Shown one piece after another: positions 54,115 to 64,000 of a stretch of 64,000 nt of DNA (positions within the stretch are counted from its first letter, which is position 1; every line of letters starts with the position of its first letter). The stretch spans positions 682,001-746,000 of the forward strand of contig JAKUDP010000010.1 of the NCBI GenBank assembly GCA_022570795.1, in the 5' to 3' direction. This DNA comes from Sphaerulina vaccinii (taxonomy: Eukaryota > Ascomycota > Dothideomycetes > Mycosphaerellales > Mycosphaerellaceae). Below the pieces are notes generated by a model, which searched no databases, was not told where the DNA came from, and saw only the letters and a list, made by a program, of their open reading frames with translations. The position numbers and the translations under genes were made by a program.

Positions 54115-54789
54115 ATGGCCAGCACAAAGCTTCACAATCTCCCTACGTCAACACTCTCCCGTCCTAACAACAAAACGGCTTCTTCACGAGGACTTTCGCC
54201 CACGGGCACATCAAGGCCATATTCAGCCTTAGCAGCCGCCAGAGGGATGCCTTCGCCACGAACATCGCCCGCTATGCGGCCAACATCGCCACTGTCTCCA
54301 GGCTACAAGACCTCCGGCCATTTCGACACTCTTGCACCTCCACAGCAACGGCCACCACATTCGCGGTCAAACAGTAATCAGCAACAACAACATCGAGGCA
54401 GTCGGTCACTGAGACTACCATCTCTACCCCGGTTCCACCCGGCGAACTTCCCTTCAGCAAACAGCAGTCTGCAGACGACACCTGATGGCAATTCACACTC
54501 GTCTTCGCCACAGCCACCTATGTCACCTAGGGCATATCAAAGGATTTACAATGATGCACAAAAGCAACTCTACTTCAATCAACGAGAGATGTTCTCCTCT
54601 GCTGGCAAGCCTACGAGTCCGCGACTACAGCCTCTCGGAAGTCCGGGACCTGTAACACCACTGGAACTGGAAAGGGATGAAGGCTACTTAGTCGCTGGAG
54701 CTCGCAACCTCAACCACAAGGCTGCAACACCATCGGACGTGGCTGACAAGATGGTGAAGGCGGAAGTAGCAAGACAAACTGGACGATGA
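54115..54789 (+). CDS. Ser/Pro-rich conserved hypothetical protein
   Basis: 224 residues from ATG 54115 (MASTKLHNLP); an in-frame ATG at 54070 adds 15 residues. It is disordered: many SP/TP motifs (GLSPTGTSRP, PSPRTSPAMRPTSPLSP) and Gln/Ser runs. A short ordered block, SPRAYQRIYNDAQKQLYFNQ followed by REMF, and a C-terminal helix DVADKMVKAEVARQTG are probably the conserved parts. There is no signal peptide or membrane segment. The many proline-directed sites suggest control by phosphorylation (inference). Function unknown. Confidence 0.62.
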   Translation: MASTKLHNLPTSTLSRPNNKTASSRGLSPTGTSRPYSALAAARGMPSPRTSPAMRPTSPLSPGYKTSGHFDTLAPPQQRPPHSRSNSNQQQQHRGSRSLRLPSLPRFHPANFPSANSSLQTTPDGNSHSSSPQPPMSPRAYQRIYNDAQKQLYFNQREMFSSAGKPTSPRLQPLGSPGPVTPLELERDEGYLVAGARNLNHKAATPSDVADKMVKAEVARQTGR

Positions 54790-55668
54790 AGAAACATGGA
54801 AGGAAGTCACATTTCACAGCATAGCGAATGAGTGTTATCATGTTTTCGAGGCGTTGGAATAGGAAATATCCAGACTGGGAGGATTCATGGAAGGAAGAAT
54901 GGCGTCCTGGTGACTGCGACGGCTGCAGACCAGTCTCTCGTTATGTTCGGTTCGTCTCTAGCGGAGCTTTGTCTCGCAGCTTTGCATTGCATTGAGAGTA
55001 GGCACATCAGACGCGATGAAGCTGAAGAGGTACGAGAATGCATAGACAGATAGATCTTCATGTACCTATCCTATCATGCAAAGTCGCGCTATATGCGCTT
55101 TACCTACTACCACGTCTCGCCTTCTCTCTTCGATTCACAGTTTCAATGACGGCAGACAGCTCTGACCATGAATTATCGCAGTACCTGCTCATATTCCCGC
55201 TTCGTCCGTACGAGGTTCTAACGAGAACGACCAGGTATGTAGGCTCCGCAGGTATCGCGCTATAGTGTGTTTCATGACTGAGGAGAAATGGAGCTAATGT
55301 ACTCGGACTGATGAGGCAATATGGAGAAGTGAAGATCCCTGTGCTTATAAGTCTTCCTGGTCAAATGCTGGGCACGAGCGCGACGCCATCGATGATGGTG
55401 TTTCTCCCCGAGCAATTGCCCGCGAAGCTAAGCCGTATGTCCGTATACTTGAGCTTGTGTGCAGCAGACCGCTCTCTAGTGCCAGGGTGGAGGTCATTTC
55501 GATTCAATGCCTTGCCCGGTAGTGGAAGACCAGTTTCCATATTTCACTTGTCCTCTCAATGCTTTGTTCCGGAGGAGATACCAGGCACTCCTGTGAGATC
55601 ATTTGAGCGAGATCAGCTGCAGTCCTCTTTTACCGCTTTCAAATCACCGCGCCCGCTCAAAGTCTCAA
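54790..55668. other. Convergent intergenic region
   Basis: 879 bp between the Ser/Pro-rich gene and the F-box gene. A plus-strand 130-codon frame (55311-55703) overlaps the F-box gene end and has no recognisable domain. Nothing else seen. Confidence 0.4.
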
Positions 55669-56037
55669 TCACTCAATCAGACACCAAGACTTTGCTTGCA
55701 TGATGACTCCTGCGATCCGCAGGTCTCCAGCAGTGTCCATATCGCTAAGCCGCTTTCTAAACTTTGACCTCGTCTCTCCGTCACAACTGCTCTCCCACGT
55801 GATCATTCTTTGTAGATGACGTGCGAACAACTTGTTCGGTGAGCGCCTATGGAGGTCCGTGGGGATGAGGAAGAGCTTCAGCAGAAGAAGTGTACTGCCT
55901 CGGATGACATTCTGAAAGAACCTGTTCACTTCTCGTGCGCGCAGTAGTTCGACGAACGAGAGGTTGAAGAGGATCATCTCGCAGAGTTCGGTGGAGTTGA
56001 GAACTGCAACGGCGGCTGGAGAAGTTGCTGTAGTCAT
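55669..56037 (-). CDS. Small F-box protein
   Basis: 122 residues, single exon, ATG 56037. The N-terminal half is an F-box-like motif: VLNSTELCEMILFNLSFVEL, then LRAREVNRFFQNVIRGST. This is the pattern of the short F-box family expanded in Mycosphaerellaceae-type fungi (LNT.EL.E.IL..LPF.DLL.AQ.V...F..VI..S). The rest, about 60 residues, is basic and helical. It likely acts as an SCF substrate adaptor or a Skp1-binding protein; the target is unknown. It is shorter than typical members, so it may be a minimal or truncated copy. Confidence 0.7.
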   Translation of the reverse strand: MTTATSPAAVAVLNSTELCEMILFNLSFVELLRAREVNRFFQNVIRGSTLLLLKLFLIPTDLHRRSPNKLFARHLQRMITWESSCDGETRSKFRKRLSDMDTAGDLRIAGVIMQAKSWCLIE

Positions 56038-56357
56038 GCTGGCGAGTTCTTTTGCGAGTCTTGCGGGCGATGTTCTTGTGTAAGATGGCGTCGGAAGACT
56101 GCATCAGTGATTGTAGTTGCTGAGCAGCTGTACAGAGGCACATCACCTATCGCACGCCTGTATCTAGCTTCGTCAATGTGAGTGGTAGCCCTGCGGCCCT
56201 CATCCGTTCCACACCCAAAGCTTCGACTGCCACATTTACCACGTATCTTAGTGACCACATGAACGAAACATAACACCAACAACATAGCTGTCGTCCACAT
56301 CGATCGCTCGTTCATGTAGCGCCAGATCGTCTGCCTCGCATCTGCACTTGATCTTCC
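56038..56357. other. Short intergenic region
   Basis: 320 bp between the F-box gene start and the stop of the OB-fold gene. A 93-codon minus frame (56034-56315) starts with a hydrophobic stretch (TTAMLLVLCFVHVV) but has no further support and overlaps the F-box start. Confidence 0.35.
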
Positions 56358-58033
56358 TTACGCCTCAATCCCCATGACACAAATCCTCCCACCAGCCTTC
56401 GTCTCATCTCCAGTCCACCCAAACAACACACTCACCCTCGTGAAGAGAATCCTGTCAGACAGATACTTCACCTCCTCATACCCCAACTGCAATAAATCCT
56501 CAGCTCCACGTCCAAGTAGATCATACCAAGCCCCATCACTAAACAGCAATTTCCCGCAACTAATCGCAGCAGTCTCATCAACAACCTGGCCGATGATCCT
56601 AGGATTGATTCGAAGCTTGACTTGTTTATCACAGCCTTTGCATTCAGCAGTCAGAGCATTGGCGTAGATGGGTATACTGCAACATTCTCCAGAGAGTAGC
56701 ATATGACGTTTCCAGTATTCGAGTAACTTGAATTCTAGTATGAGAACGCTAAGATATCCTTGGTAGGTTGAGTCTGGTGAGCAGCGGATGAATTCATCTA
56801 GGTCGGCGATAGTGAAGAGGCAGCGGACAGGGCCGAGTGAAGGGTCAAAGACGTCTGAGGGGAAGGGAGGATTGATGGCCTCGCGGGTCTTGAGGCGGAG
56901 AGCCCAGCGGCGGAGCCAGTCCGCGTCTTGAACGGCAGGGTCGACGTCCACGATCGTGGCGGATGTCAGGGAGAGGTACATAGTTCGACCAATCTTCCAG
57001 CCAGGTGCCTGGATAAGTAGGACTGTCTCGCCTGGTTTCCAGGACTCTCTTGCGATAGGTGTTCCTGAGTTGCTGGAGTCGACCACCTGGCCTGCTGTGG
57101 GAGAGGATGCAGAGGTTCCCCATAGTCCTAGCGTGGCTTCGCCAGTATCGTCGTGGACTTGCACGTTGATGTTCTCAGTGACACTCTCGTCCTTGCGTGT
57201 CACTTGTAGAGTCCTGTTAGCATCATAGAGCATTCTGAAACGGAGAGGACATGTGAACCTACCTTTCTTCTTCGCGCCAATGCTCTTGACCACGACCAGA
57301 ATTTTCGCAGTCACAACATCATAACCGCCATCCATGAATGTTTCAATGGTCATCAGGCGGTTGATAGGCACTCCATCCTTGTAGTCAAGTGGAGTGCGAT
57401 ACATCTTGCCATCGTCGCTGTTCTCGTGCACCATGATGTGACAATTGCGATCGCGCTCTGGAAAGATTGACGCGAAAAGAGGTGCACTCAAGCTGGATAA
57501 GGTGCCGTTCTCGCCATTGCTGACTGGGAAGTGTCAGCTCTGTAATATAATGCCAAGAGTGAGTAAGTATCACTGACCATGATTCGCCCATATTGAAACA
57601 AGAGAACCTAGTCGTATGCTTGGGAAACGTTCTGCATACCACAGGCGAACCGTGATAGCACCACTGCCATCTTTGACGCAGAGCTTCATGCAGCCTTTGG
57701 CTGAACGTGGCGTCTTTGGCGAGTTGGCGACATCGAAGATGTTGGCCACTCGTCCCATGAATGTCACGGCCTTGGGCCCTGCGATCAAATCACTGATTTC
57801 CATGTCGGCATATTCGAAGTCTAGCATTGTCAACATCAAGCTGTACCACCTGACAGTAGACTCATACCTGGGTGCCAGGCCTCGACGGGCTTCGGCCTGA
57901 GAGCATTCTGCAGCTCATCTGCAGTAAAACCGTCGCCAGCTGGTGTATTTGTGGCTTGAGCCTTGACTGGAGACGTGACAGGCGTGAGGTATGCTTGTAT
58001 CGAAGCGTTGTTATTCTTCTTCTGAGGTGCCAT
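56358..58033 (-). CDS. OB-fold nucleic-acid-binding protein, MEIOB/RPA1-like
   Basis: Minus-strand exons 57868..58033, 57578..57820 and 56358..57523; 524 residues. Introns of 47 nt (GTATGA donor) and 54 nt (GTCAGT donor, less common). The N-terminus MAPQKKNNNASIQAYLTPVT recalls a PCNA- or RPA-binding start. Exon 2 carries the first OB-like domain (AVTFMGRVANIFDVANSPK, VKDGSGAITVRLWYAERFP). Exon 3 has a second (NVQVHDDTGEATLGLWG, VLLIQAPGWKIGRTMYLSL) and a C-terminal part with CCSIPI...ECKGCDK, a possible zinc ribbon as in RPA1. MEIOB-type proteins act in meiotic recombination with single-stranded DNA; that role is inferred. An optional 49-nt intron at 57214-57262 would break the frame, so it is not used in this model. 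Confidence 0.72.
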
Positions 58034-58517
58034 TTTCGCAAACTGTAAGACTTTGTGAGAGTAGTGAGCAATGAGAGAAGAGAACAACTTCAGGAGATAG
58101 AGGAGATTAAGGTCAAGGCAGCATTGGACATTAGGAAGGAGCGCCCGCATCGCGACTTCCTCATGTTCCTCAATTGTCCAAAACCTTATCTGGACTTCGA
58201 CCTACCTACGCATGCAGAATATGCTCGTCTGAAATGATTTGTGCACCCAGTACTCACAGCAAAAGGCAGTCGCTGCTGCGAAGCCTACGGCTTCACGGCG
58301 CGTGGGACAATGTCCACTTCTATGTTGCGTGGTCTTTAGGCGACCGCTGCTTTGTCCTGCCAGCGGTGTTCGCCTCTGATAGCATGGCATTGCCCTTCAC
58401 AGCTACCCGGCTTGTTCCGAATCTCGAGCGCGATGTGCTTTCCGATGCGCTGATGTCCTCCACGTGCTCATCAGGTGTCCAGTATTGTGTTCTCTCCTTG
58501 TGTCAAGAGCACGGCCC
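58034..58517. other. Intergenic region
   Basis: 484 bp between the OB-fold gene start and the Rrp46 stop, both minus strand. It holds the OB-fold gene promoter; no repeat or RNA gene seen. Confidence 0.4.
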
Positions 58518-59240
58518 TCAGGTATTCCCACGCCATGCGCTTGCTGCTTCTGCCTGCTCTTGAAGCGTCTGTCGTAGCCATGGCTCACCCTGAGTGACAC
58601 CATTGGTCATTGCAGCATCATCGCCTGTAGGTGCAATTGCTGTTGCTGCCGCCTCTTGGGCCGCTTCGACGACGCGATCCCACGTTTCAAAGTCGAACTC
58701 CCCGGCAGACTGAGTCAGGAGCTGCTCACCATTCTTGTTGAATGCTAAAGCATGAATGCTAGTGCTTTTCCTGATGGCATTCTCATCTGGCGACAAGATT
58801 GTCTGACCATTCGCATCGACAACGGCAAGCACAGCGCTCATCGTTGTGGCAAGTGGCAGACCTCCATCTACCAGAGCGACGAAGGCAGCATTGAGTAATG
58901 CAGGCAAGGTCGAGATATCAGTCGTGGTCCGTCGAAATTTCGTGGCCGGCTCCTTCGTGATTTGTAAAGTGACTTGGACGAGCGTCCGTGGATGCATGTG
59001 CACCAGCAGTATGCTCTTCAGGACTGACTGTATGACGGTTTCCAGCCATCGTTCTCGTGGACCGCCAACTCCAGATGTAGGGCGCAAGTTCACCTCGATG
59101 GCTGCTTGATCTGGCAATTCATCTCGTCGCTGGACATCAACAGGGCCGTTGACGCCAGCTATGACAGTATAGAGGTCGTCCGAGAAGACAGTCGAGCCAT
59201 CTGCTCTCGCCAGCGGATGCTGTACGATCTGAGGACCCAT
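58518..59240 (-). CDS. rrp46: RNA exosome core subunit Rrp46
   Basis: 240 residues, single exon, ATG 59240. An RNase PH fold runs from LARADGSTVFSDDLYTVIAG through NGPVDVQRRDELPDQAAIEV to NLRPTSGVGGPRERWLETVI. Then come LLVHMHPRTLVQVTLQIT, LPALLNAAFVALVDGGLPL and a C-terminal Glu/Ala-rich helix. It lacks the bacterial phosphorolytic residues, as all eukaryotic ring subunits do. It is a structural subunit of the nine-subunit exosome barrel, in nucleus and cytosol, for 3'-5' RNA processing and decay. It is divergent from Dsn1. Confidence 0.93.
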   Translation of the reverse strand: MGPQIVQHPLARADGSTVFSDDLYTVIAGVNGPVDVQRRDELPDQAAIEVNLRPTSGVGGPRERWLETVIQSVLKSILLVHMHPRTLVQVTLQITKEPATKFRRTTTDISTLPALLNAAFVALVDGGLPLATTMSAVLAVVDANGQTILSPDENAIRKSTSIHALAFNKNGEQLLTQSAGEFDFETWDRVVEAAQEAAATAIAPTGDDAAMTNGVTQGEPWLRQTLQEQAEAASAWRGNT

Positions 59241-59571
59241 TTCGACGTGTTTGTTGAACTCGAAAGAGTGTCTACAGTTTTAAAAGTGTCTGGTATTTCT
59301 GATTGGTTGGTGGGAAAAGTGGAGCCGCGCATGCACGCCCGAACACAACATCGTAAACACGACCTTCTCAGCCATCACGCACGGCCGACCACCACCGCGA
59401 CAACATCCTTACGCCCATTCACGACACACTCGACGCGCCGGCGAGCGCCTTTCAAAGTACCTGCTTCTCCGAATGAATGCGCCACGACGCGATCTGCGAC
59501 GATAAGCCTCCGCGCACGCGACTTCCCCATTCACGCGACCACAACGGAAGCGAATTGAGAGAAATCGAGAC
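59241..59571. promoter_or_regulatory. Bidirectional promoter, Rrp46 / Dsn1
   Basis: 331 bp between divergent starts. No frame or repeat of note. Confidence 0.45.
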
Positions 59572-61517
59572 ATGTCCATTGTCCTGACACGATTGCCGCT
59601 AGAAATCATTGGAATGAACGGAGGCGCGACGGGCAAACGACGCAGCGCGCGACTGTCCGGCGAAGGCAATGGCAGCGAGAATGAACCGCCGGCGAAGAAG
59701 GCGAAGGTCGATGGCAGCAGTACGACCACCACGATAAACACGAAGCAGCAGGATGGCGAGCCCAAGAAAGCTGCAGGCAAGAAGAAGCGGCAAGAATATA
59801 CAGACCAAGCAGACGATTTTCAGTTCGCGCGAAAGAGCAGCAAAAGGAAGAAGCCTACCAGCAAAGACGCCGTGCAGAACAGCAACGTGGAGGACGCGCC
59901 AGCAGCAGAGAGCGTGCCTGTAGTAGAGCCGGAAAAGGAAGCACTTGCCCAGCCAGAGCCAGCAGCAGAAGAGCCAGTAGTGAAGACTGTGCAGAAGAAG
60001 ACGCGTAGACGACTGCCAACAACCCCCGAGCGAGAAGTTGCGGAAAAGCCTGCACGTCGGAGTAAGCGTATCTCAGATGAGAAGCCAGCAGAGCCTGCAC
60101 CTCAATCTTCACCACACCGAGGAGCCCATGCACGATCGCACGAAAATGGCGATCGATCACCGAGTCCTGGACGAGGGCGGCCAGTCACGGTTGCGAAGAA
60201 GCGATCGCAAGGTGATGAAGGTCGACGTGAGACGCAGGTGATGCAGATTGCACTACCATTTGCAGACACTCCAATTCAACGGCGGAACAAGGAGATGCGC
60301 AAGACGAGTGCTGAAGGCCACAGACGGAGCAGTACTGGTATGCGAGGGAAACGGGCGAGTAGCATAGTTGATGAGGGTAGAGGACATGGTAAGTGGCCCT
60401 TCTCCTTTGCTCATGTGTATGTTTCCTCACCTGATGCTCTTACGTGCAGAGGTGGCGGAGGCTACAATGGAGCAGTCTGGATTTTTCAAGAACTTCTGGC
60501 CTGGCAGTACCAGCTCGGCAGACAGTCCTTCGGATCCCTATACTGTACCTGTTACTGCTGGACACGACACAGAGCAAGAATTGCTTGCTAACACGACATT
60601 TGCTACCACAGCTCTTCCACATGCCGAAGTTCCCGCAACTGAATTCTACAAGCATATCTCTGCGGACATTACAGAACCACGACGTATGCGATCTTTGCTA
60701 GGGTGGTGTGGGACGAGGCTTTTACCTGCAAAGCCGCATCCACCGACTCAAAGCACGCCCGCCGCGATGCTGGAGTTCCAGGCTCAACAAGCAGGTATGT
60801 ACTGTCTAGGGTCGATATAGGAGCTATGCTGATCTATGTGAAGCGCACATTATACAAGAAGAGCTATCTCAAAGTCTAATGACCAATGGCACGCTAAGCG
60901 ACTGGTTCTCGAGAGATGATTCGGTGGCACCTCAGATACCATTACGAAAGAAAGCAAACCCCAGGAACATCGCCAATGCTGCAAAAGCAGATGAGCTTGA
61001 TCGAGAACTCGAGAGGTATGTCCCTTCAGCATTATACGGCTGTGTATACGCGCTAACAACACCGCACAGACTGAAAGCAGAGCGAGCCGAATGGGATGCC
61101 CTTACACAATCCGCAGCATCCGTGACCTTGGACCACGAACACGATATACAACAAACCGCCGAACCCGGCAGCCTTTCGCCTATACACCCAGAAGTCCTAG
61201 ATACTCCGCAACGGACAATATTTGAACAATTGAACAACGCTGCAGACGAGATCGAGACTCCAACGACCATACATGACAAACTACGAACGATATCAGAAGA
61301 TCTCGAATTCGCTGTTGATCAATTCGCCCATGGAATCCACGCTCTCAGCACTACGAAAGCTACGGCAGATCGTGTAGCTGAGAAATTGTTGAGTGAAGCT
61401 GCTAAGGCGTTGGAAGAGAGGGAAAGCCAACGGAACAAAGGAAGTAAGGTTATTGATCAAATGGACGCGCTGAGGGGTTTGGCGAGGGTTTTGAACTCAG
61501 AGCAGAGGCGATCATGA
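59572..61517 (+). CDS. dsn1: Kinetochore MIS12-complex subunit Dsn1 (Mis13)
   Basis: Favoured exons 59572..60388, 60621..60794, 60844..61015 and 61070..61517; 536 residues. ATG 59614 (MNGGATGKRRSARLSG) is an alternative start. The N-terminal half is basic and disordered, with KKTRRRLPTTPER and TPIQRRNKEMRKTS. The Dsn1 core is ALPHAEVPATEFYKHISADI, then EPRRMRSLLGWCGTRLLP. The C-terminus is coiled-coil (VAEKLLSEAAKALEERE). It joins Mtw1, Nsl1 and Nnf1 at the kinetochore. A second splice choice, acceptor TGCAG at 60449, would keep a 171-nt in-frame exon (60450-60620, 57 residues) between RGH and ALPH. I favour skipping it, since ALPH is expected to follow directly in relatives (from memory). 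Confidence 0.86.
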
Positions 61518-64000
61518 AGAGAATGCAATGGAATGGACCTGATGACGGAATTCAACCATGTGGCGGACGGATATTTTCCTTTGACTCCCTTGCGACTCGA
61601 CTCGATATGAACAATGAGAATGAAGACGATACATCCTCGCCTCCATCACAATAATGGCATCATTGTGCGATGGTGTGTCAATTGCGTAAGCACTATACGT
61701 AAGTTCAATACTTCGGCGTCCACAGATTGATCTATATGAAGGGCACTCAGGTGTTGAGTCTCGCCATGGTGAGCGAATATTGCAGACCAAGCATGGACGA
61801 CTCCTCTCCACGACTGCAATGTGTTTCATTGGCAGTGGTGCTCAAGATGAGTGAGTATTGCCCACCGGGCGATAATGACTCGCTTTCATATCGCAGCTGA
61901 ATTGCAGGATGGCTGCACGAGCTGCACTGCCTCGCGGTCTCAATATGTGGAGCGCAGTTGGTATGTGGACCGTGTCTGGATTGTGTAGGTCGAATGAACC
62001 GCCATGATATAGAACGGACTCGAGCCTAGGGCGGAAGCAAAGTGAGCGCAAGGTGAGCTGGTAATGCTCATACACTCATGAGCAGTTCGATGTCGGTGGT
62101 CTCGACTGACTGTGGCTCAATAAGACATATGTGCTTGCATCGCGCCATAACAATCACAAATATGGCGTGCTCGTGCTGCTAGATCTCGATTTGCTATGGC
62201 TTGACCAGAAAGATGAATGCACGCCTGCCTGCGAAGTTATACGACCCGCATACAACTGTACACACCTTAGCCTCCAGACATGATCCCATACAGGATGTCC
62301 TTTTTCCCAGTTCCGTAGGCTTGGTCCAACGTTATATGTTACCAACGATTAGCTAGCGACCGGTTCCAGCTGTTGCACACCCGCCTGGTTGTCAACAAGC
62401 CGAATAACAGGCTGACAACGTGTGCATGGAAGCACGAGCGAACACCTAGGTCTTGAAATAGCACACTAGACCTGGTGGTTGTTGTGCTGATGGCAGCTTG
62501 GTAGTTGCTTCATCAAAATGTCCAACACGGAGACAGCTCCAACATGGCATCCTACACGTCGGCGCATTCTTGAAACAACCGCGAGATGTTGGGGGAAACT
62601 CCTGTCATACAGAAAGCCAGCGCTTGTCGTTCTTCGCGTTGGCGAAGTACTGAATTCTTCCTGAGATGATATTTATTGATAATAGATTGAATCACGAATA
62701 GTTCGATATGCAGTGAAGTCACTCGAAGCGAAACGGGGCACATACCGACTGGGTGAAACGTGTGAACGAGGAAACAGATCTGGCGAAATCATCCTTGTAG
62801 TTGAACCTGGCAAGATGCTCGATATCCCTGAACATCACATTGACCTCCACCCTCGGCTCAAGCGTCGAGCTGTGCTGCTTCTGGACAATGCGAAGTCCTC
62901 AATCCTTCTGCGATTTGAGGTATTTTTGCATCATACTAGCCTGAGGACGCCATACTCAGTGTTTTGTCATGCGACCTTACCCCAATTTCTGATCGCCGAA
63001 ACTCAAAGTTTCTTTCGTTGCTCTGTGAGATTGAGATGAGATGAGGTGACGTCTCGTCTGGACTTCTGCTGGACTGCGGCCGTGAAGGGAAATGGTTTCA
63101 GGAAGGGTCATTTCTCCAATCAGATGGAGAAACGCTAGCCTAGGAAGGCGATAACAAGCCCGCCAGTGTGACGCTTTGGGCACTCGAAGGTACGGGGTTC
63201 TGTATGTCGAAATCTTACGCACTGGCTATCCACCAGTTGCAGACGACCTTGGCTCGAGCTACCGGACTGAGCACGCACATCCTGCTGGAACGAGCGAGAG
63301 CGGATGCAAGTGACGGACCTGACCGTCGTTCTGCCGCTAGGGACCACGTAAGGGTCCTCTTCGACCTCTGGAGATCGTGGACAAGCAAGCGCAATGCCTT
63401 CACTTCAATACTTGTATGGCGGCCGCCCGTAATAAGGAGAACTTCCAGAACGAGAATGGACGCGATAAGACACAGGCTGAATACTGAACAACCAATCTTC
63501 GTGCTGTCTTGTGTTGACCAGCACATCCTCGAAGGCATGTTCACGTGTGCCCCTTGCAAGCGCTTGGATCACCTCAATCTCCTTAAGCGCAATGGCTCGG
63601 TCCACACAGGCCGACGTACTGTGAGCTCGCTCCATGGGAGCGCTACAACTGGAGACTATCACGGCTCCTTGGATTGCGGCGTTGTAGTTCGTTGAGAATT
63701 GTCTTGTCCAGTCTGGTTCATGGTTTCGCTTCTTACGCCTCAATCGCGCGAACTGTTTTGATTGTTTCAGACCTCCCAAGCTCAATCGCAGAGCTGTCGA
63801 CTTTGGCATCTTCCCTGTACAGTTGTGTAAAGTCTGCGGTGAAGAGCTGGAATAACCAATCGGAAGATCACGATAGAGCTCAAGCAGAGCTTCGACAATC
63901 GAGCCGCATTACGACGACGACATCTCAAGGTTCTGGAAACATTGTTTACTGTACCAGGACGGAAGTACTCCAAGCACAAGCAACAACGTCGACGATACGA
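61518..64000. other. Gene-poor right end
   Basis: 2483 bp after Dsn1. Frames of up to 175 codons exist on both strands (62713-63039 and 63168-63695 plus; 63405-63809 minus), but none shows a domain, signal peptide or consistent composition, and they overlap each other. No tandem repeat, transposon or tRNA was recognised. A multi-exon gene running off the right edge cannot be excluded. Confidence 0.45.

Noticed and set aside
55311..55703. 130-codon plus-strand frame opposite the F-box gene end
   Set aside because: No recognisable domain, and it overlaps the better-supported F-box gene on the other strand.
56034..56315. 93-codon minus frame with a hydrophobic N-terminus
   Set aside because: Signal-like start only; the rest is low-quality and it overlaps the F-box start codon region.
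57214..57262. 49-nt candidate intron (GTAGGT donor, GCTAAC, CAG) in the OB-fold gene
   Set aside because: Removal shifts the frame and hits a stop within four codons, while the unspliced reading continues with sensible OB-fold sequence.
63168..63809. Overlapping frames on both strands near the right edge
   Set aside because: They overlap each other, and neither has a domain or consistent codon pattern.

Overview
The window is chromosomal DNA of a filamentous ascomycete. Genes are single-copy eukaryotic housekeeping genes with short spliceosomal introns (mostly 47-65 nt, GTAAGT/GTATGT donors, CTAAC or CTGAC branch sites). Fungal-only families are present (Zn2Cys6 regulator, Rox3/MED19, GT34 mannosyltransferase, Erb1, Sld3). 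Several long introns belong to one degenerate repeat family resembling the introner-like elements known from Dothideomycetes, so a plant-associated Dothideomycete (Mycosphaerellales/Capnodiales type) is my inference. No bacterial, viral or organellar segment was seen.

Layout. 1-2.1 kb: Sld3 replication initiator, cut by the window's left edge. 2.2-13 kb: a more accessory stretch with two secreted proteins, a GNAT acetyltransferase, a DHA1-type MFS exporter, a serine beta-lactamase-like hydrolase, a probably broken F-box-like gene and a 69-bp minisatellite. 13-20.6 kb: an 'ipa'-like protein with a HicA-like C-terminal domain, a DeSI/PPPDE peptidase, a RING-CH membrane E3 ligase and the 20S proteasome alpha2 subunit. 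21-25 kb: glutathione-dependent formaldehyde dehydrogenase, V-ATPase proteolipid subunit c (five exons, two of them tiny) and Snu13. 26.6-34.2 kb: Mnn10-like mannosyltransferase, retromer Vps26, homocysteine S-methyltransferase, beta-carbonic anhydrase and COP9 signalosome subunit 4. 34.7-43.8 kb: Erb1, a Zn2Cys6 regulator, Rad10/ERCC1, Mediator 19 and Rpp40. 43.9-52.4 kb: Mon2 (1679 aa, six exons) and the Rab5 exchange factor Vps9. 54-61.5 kb: a Ser/Pro-rich protein, an F-box protein, an OB-fold MEIOB/RPA-like protein, exosome Rrp46 and kinetochore Dsn1. 61.5-64 kb: no gene recognised.

The genes do not form a biosynthetic cluster; neighbours are mostly unrelated housekeeping functions. There are many divergent pairs with 0.3-0.5 kb shared promoters (RING-CH/PRE8, V-ATPase c/Snu13, Vps26/homocysteine methyltransferase, Erb1/Zn2Cys6, Rad10/MED19, Mon2/Vps9, Rrp46/Dsn1) and tight convergent pairs (Zn2Cys6/Rad10 stops 7 bp apart; Rpp40/Mon2 68 bp apart).

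The most notable signal is a dispersed intron family. All five Mon2 introns, intron 2 of Csn4 and intron 2 of Snu13 are 110-146 nt long, about twice the usual length. All seven share a central imperfect hairpin, and they share to varying degrees a 3' block ending in the branch site (best form TCAGAGATACTTGCTAAC). They look like diverged copies of one introner-like element.
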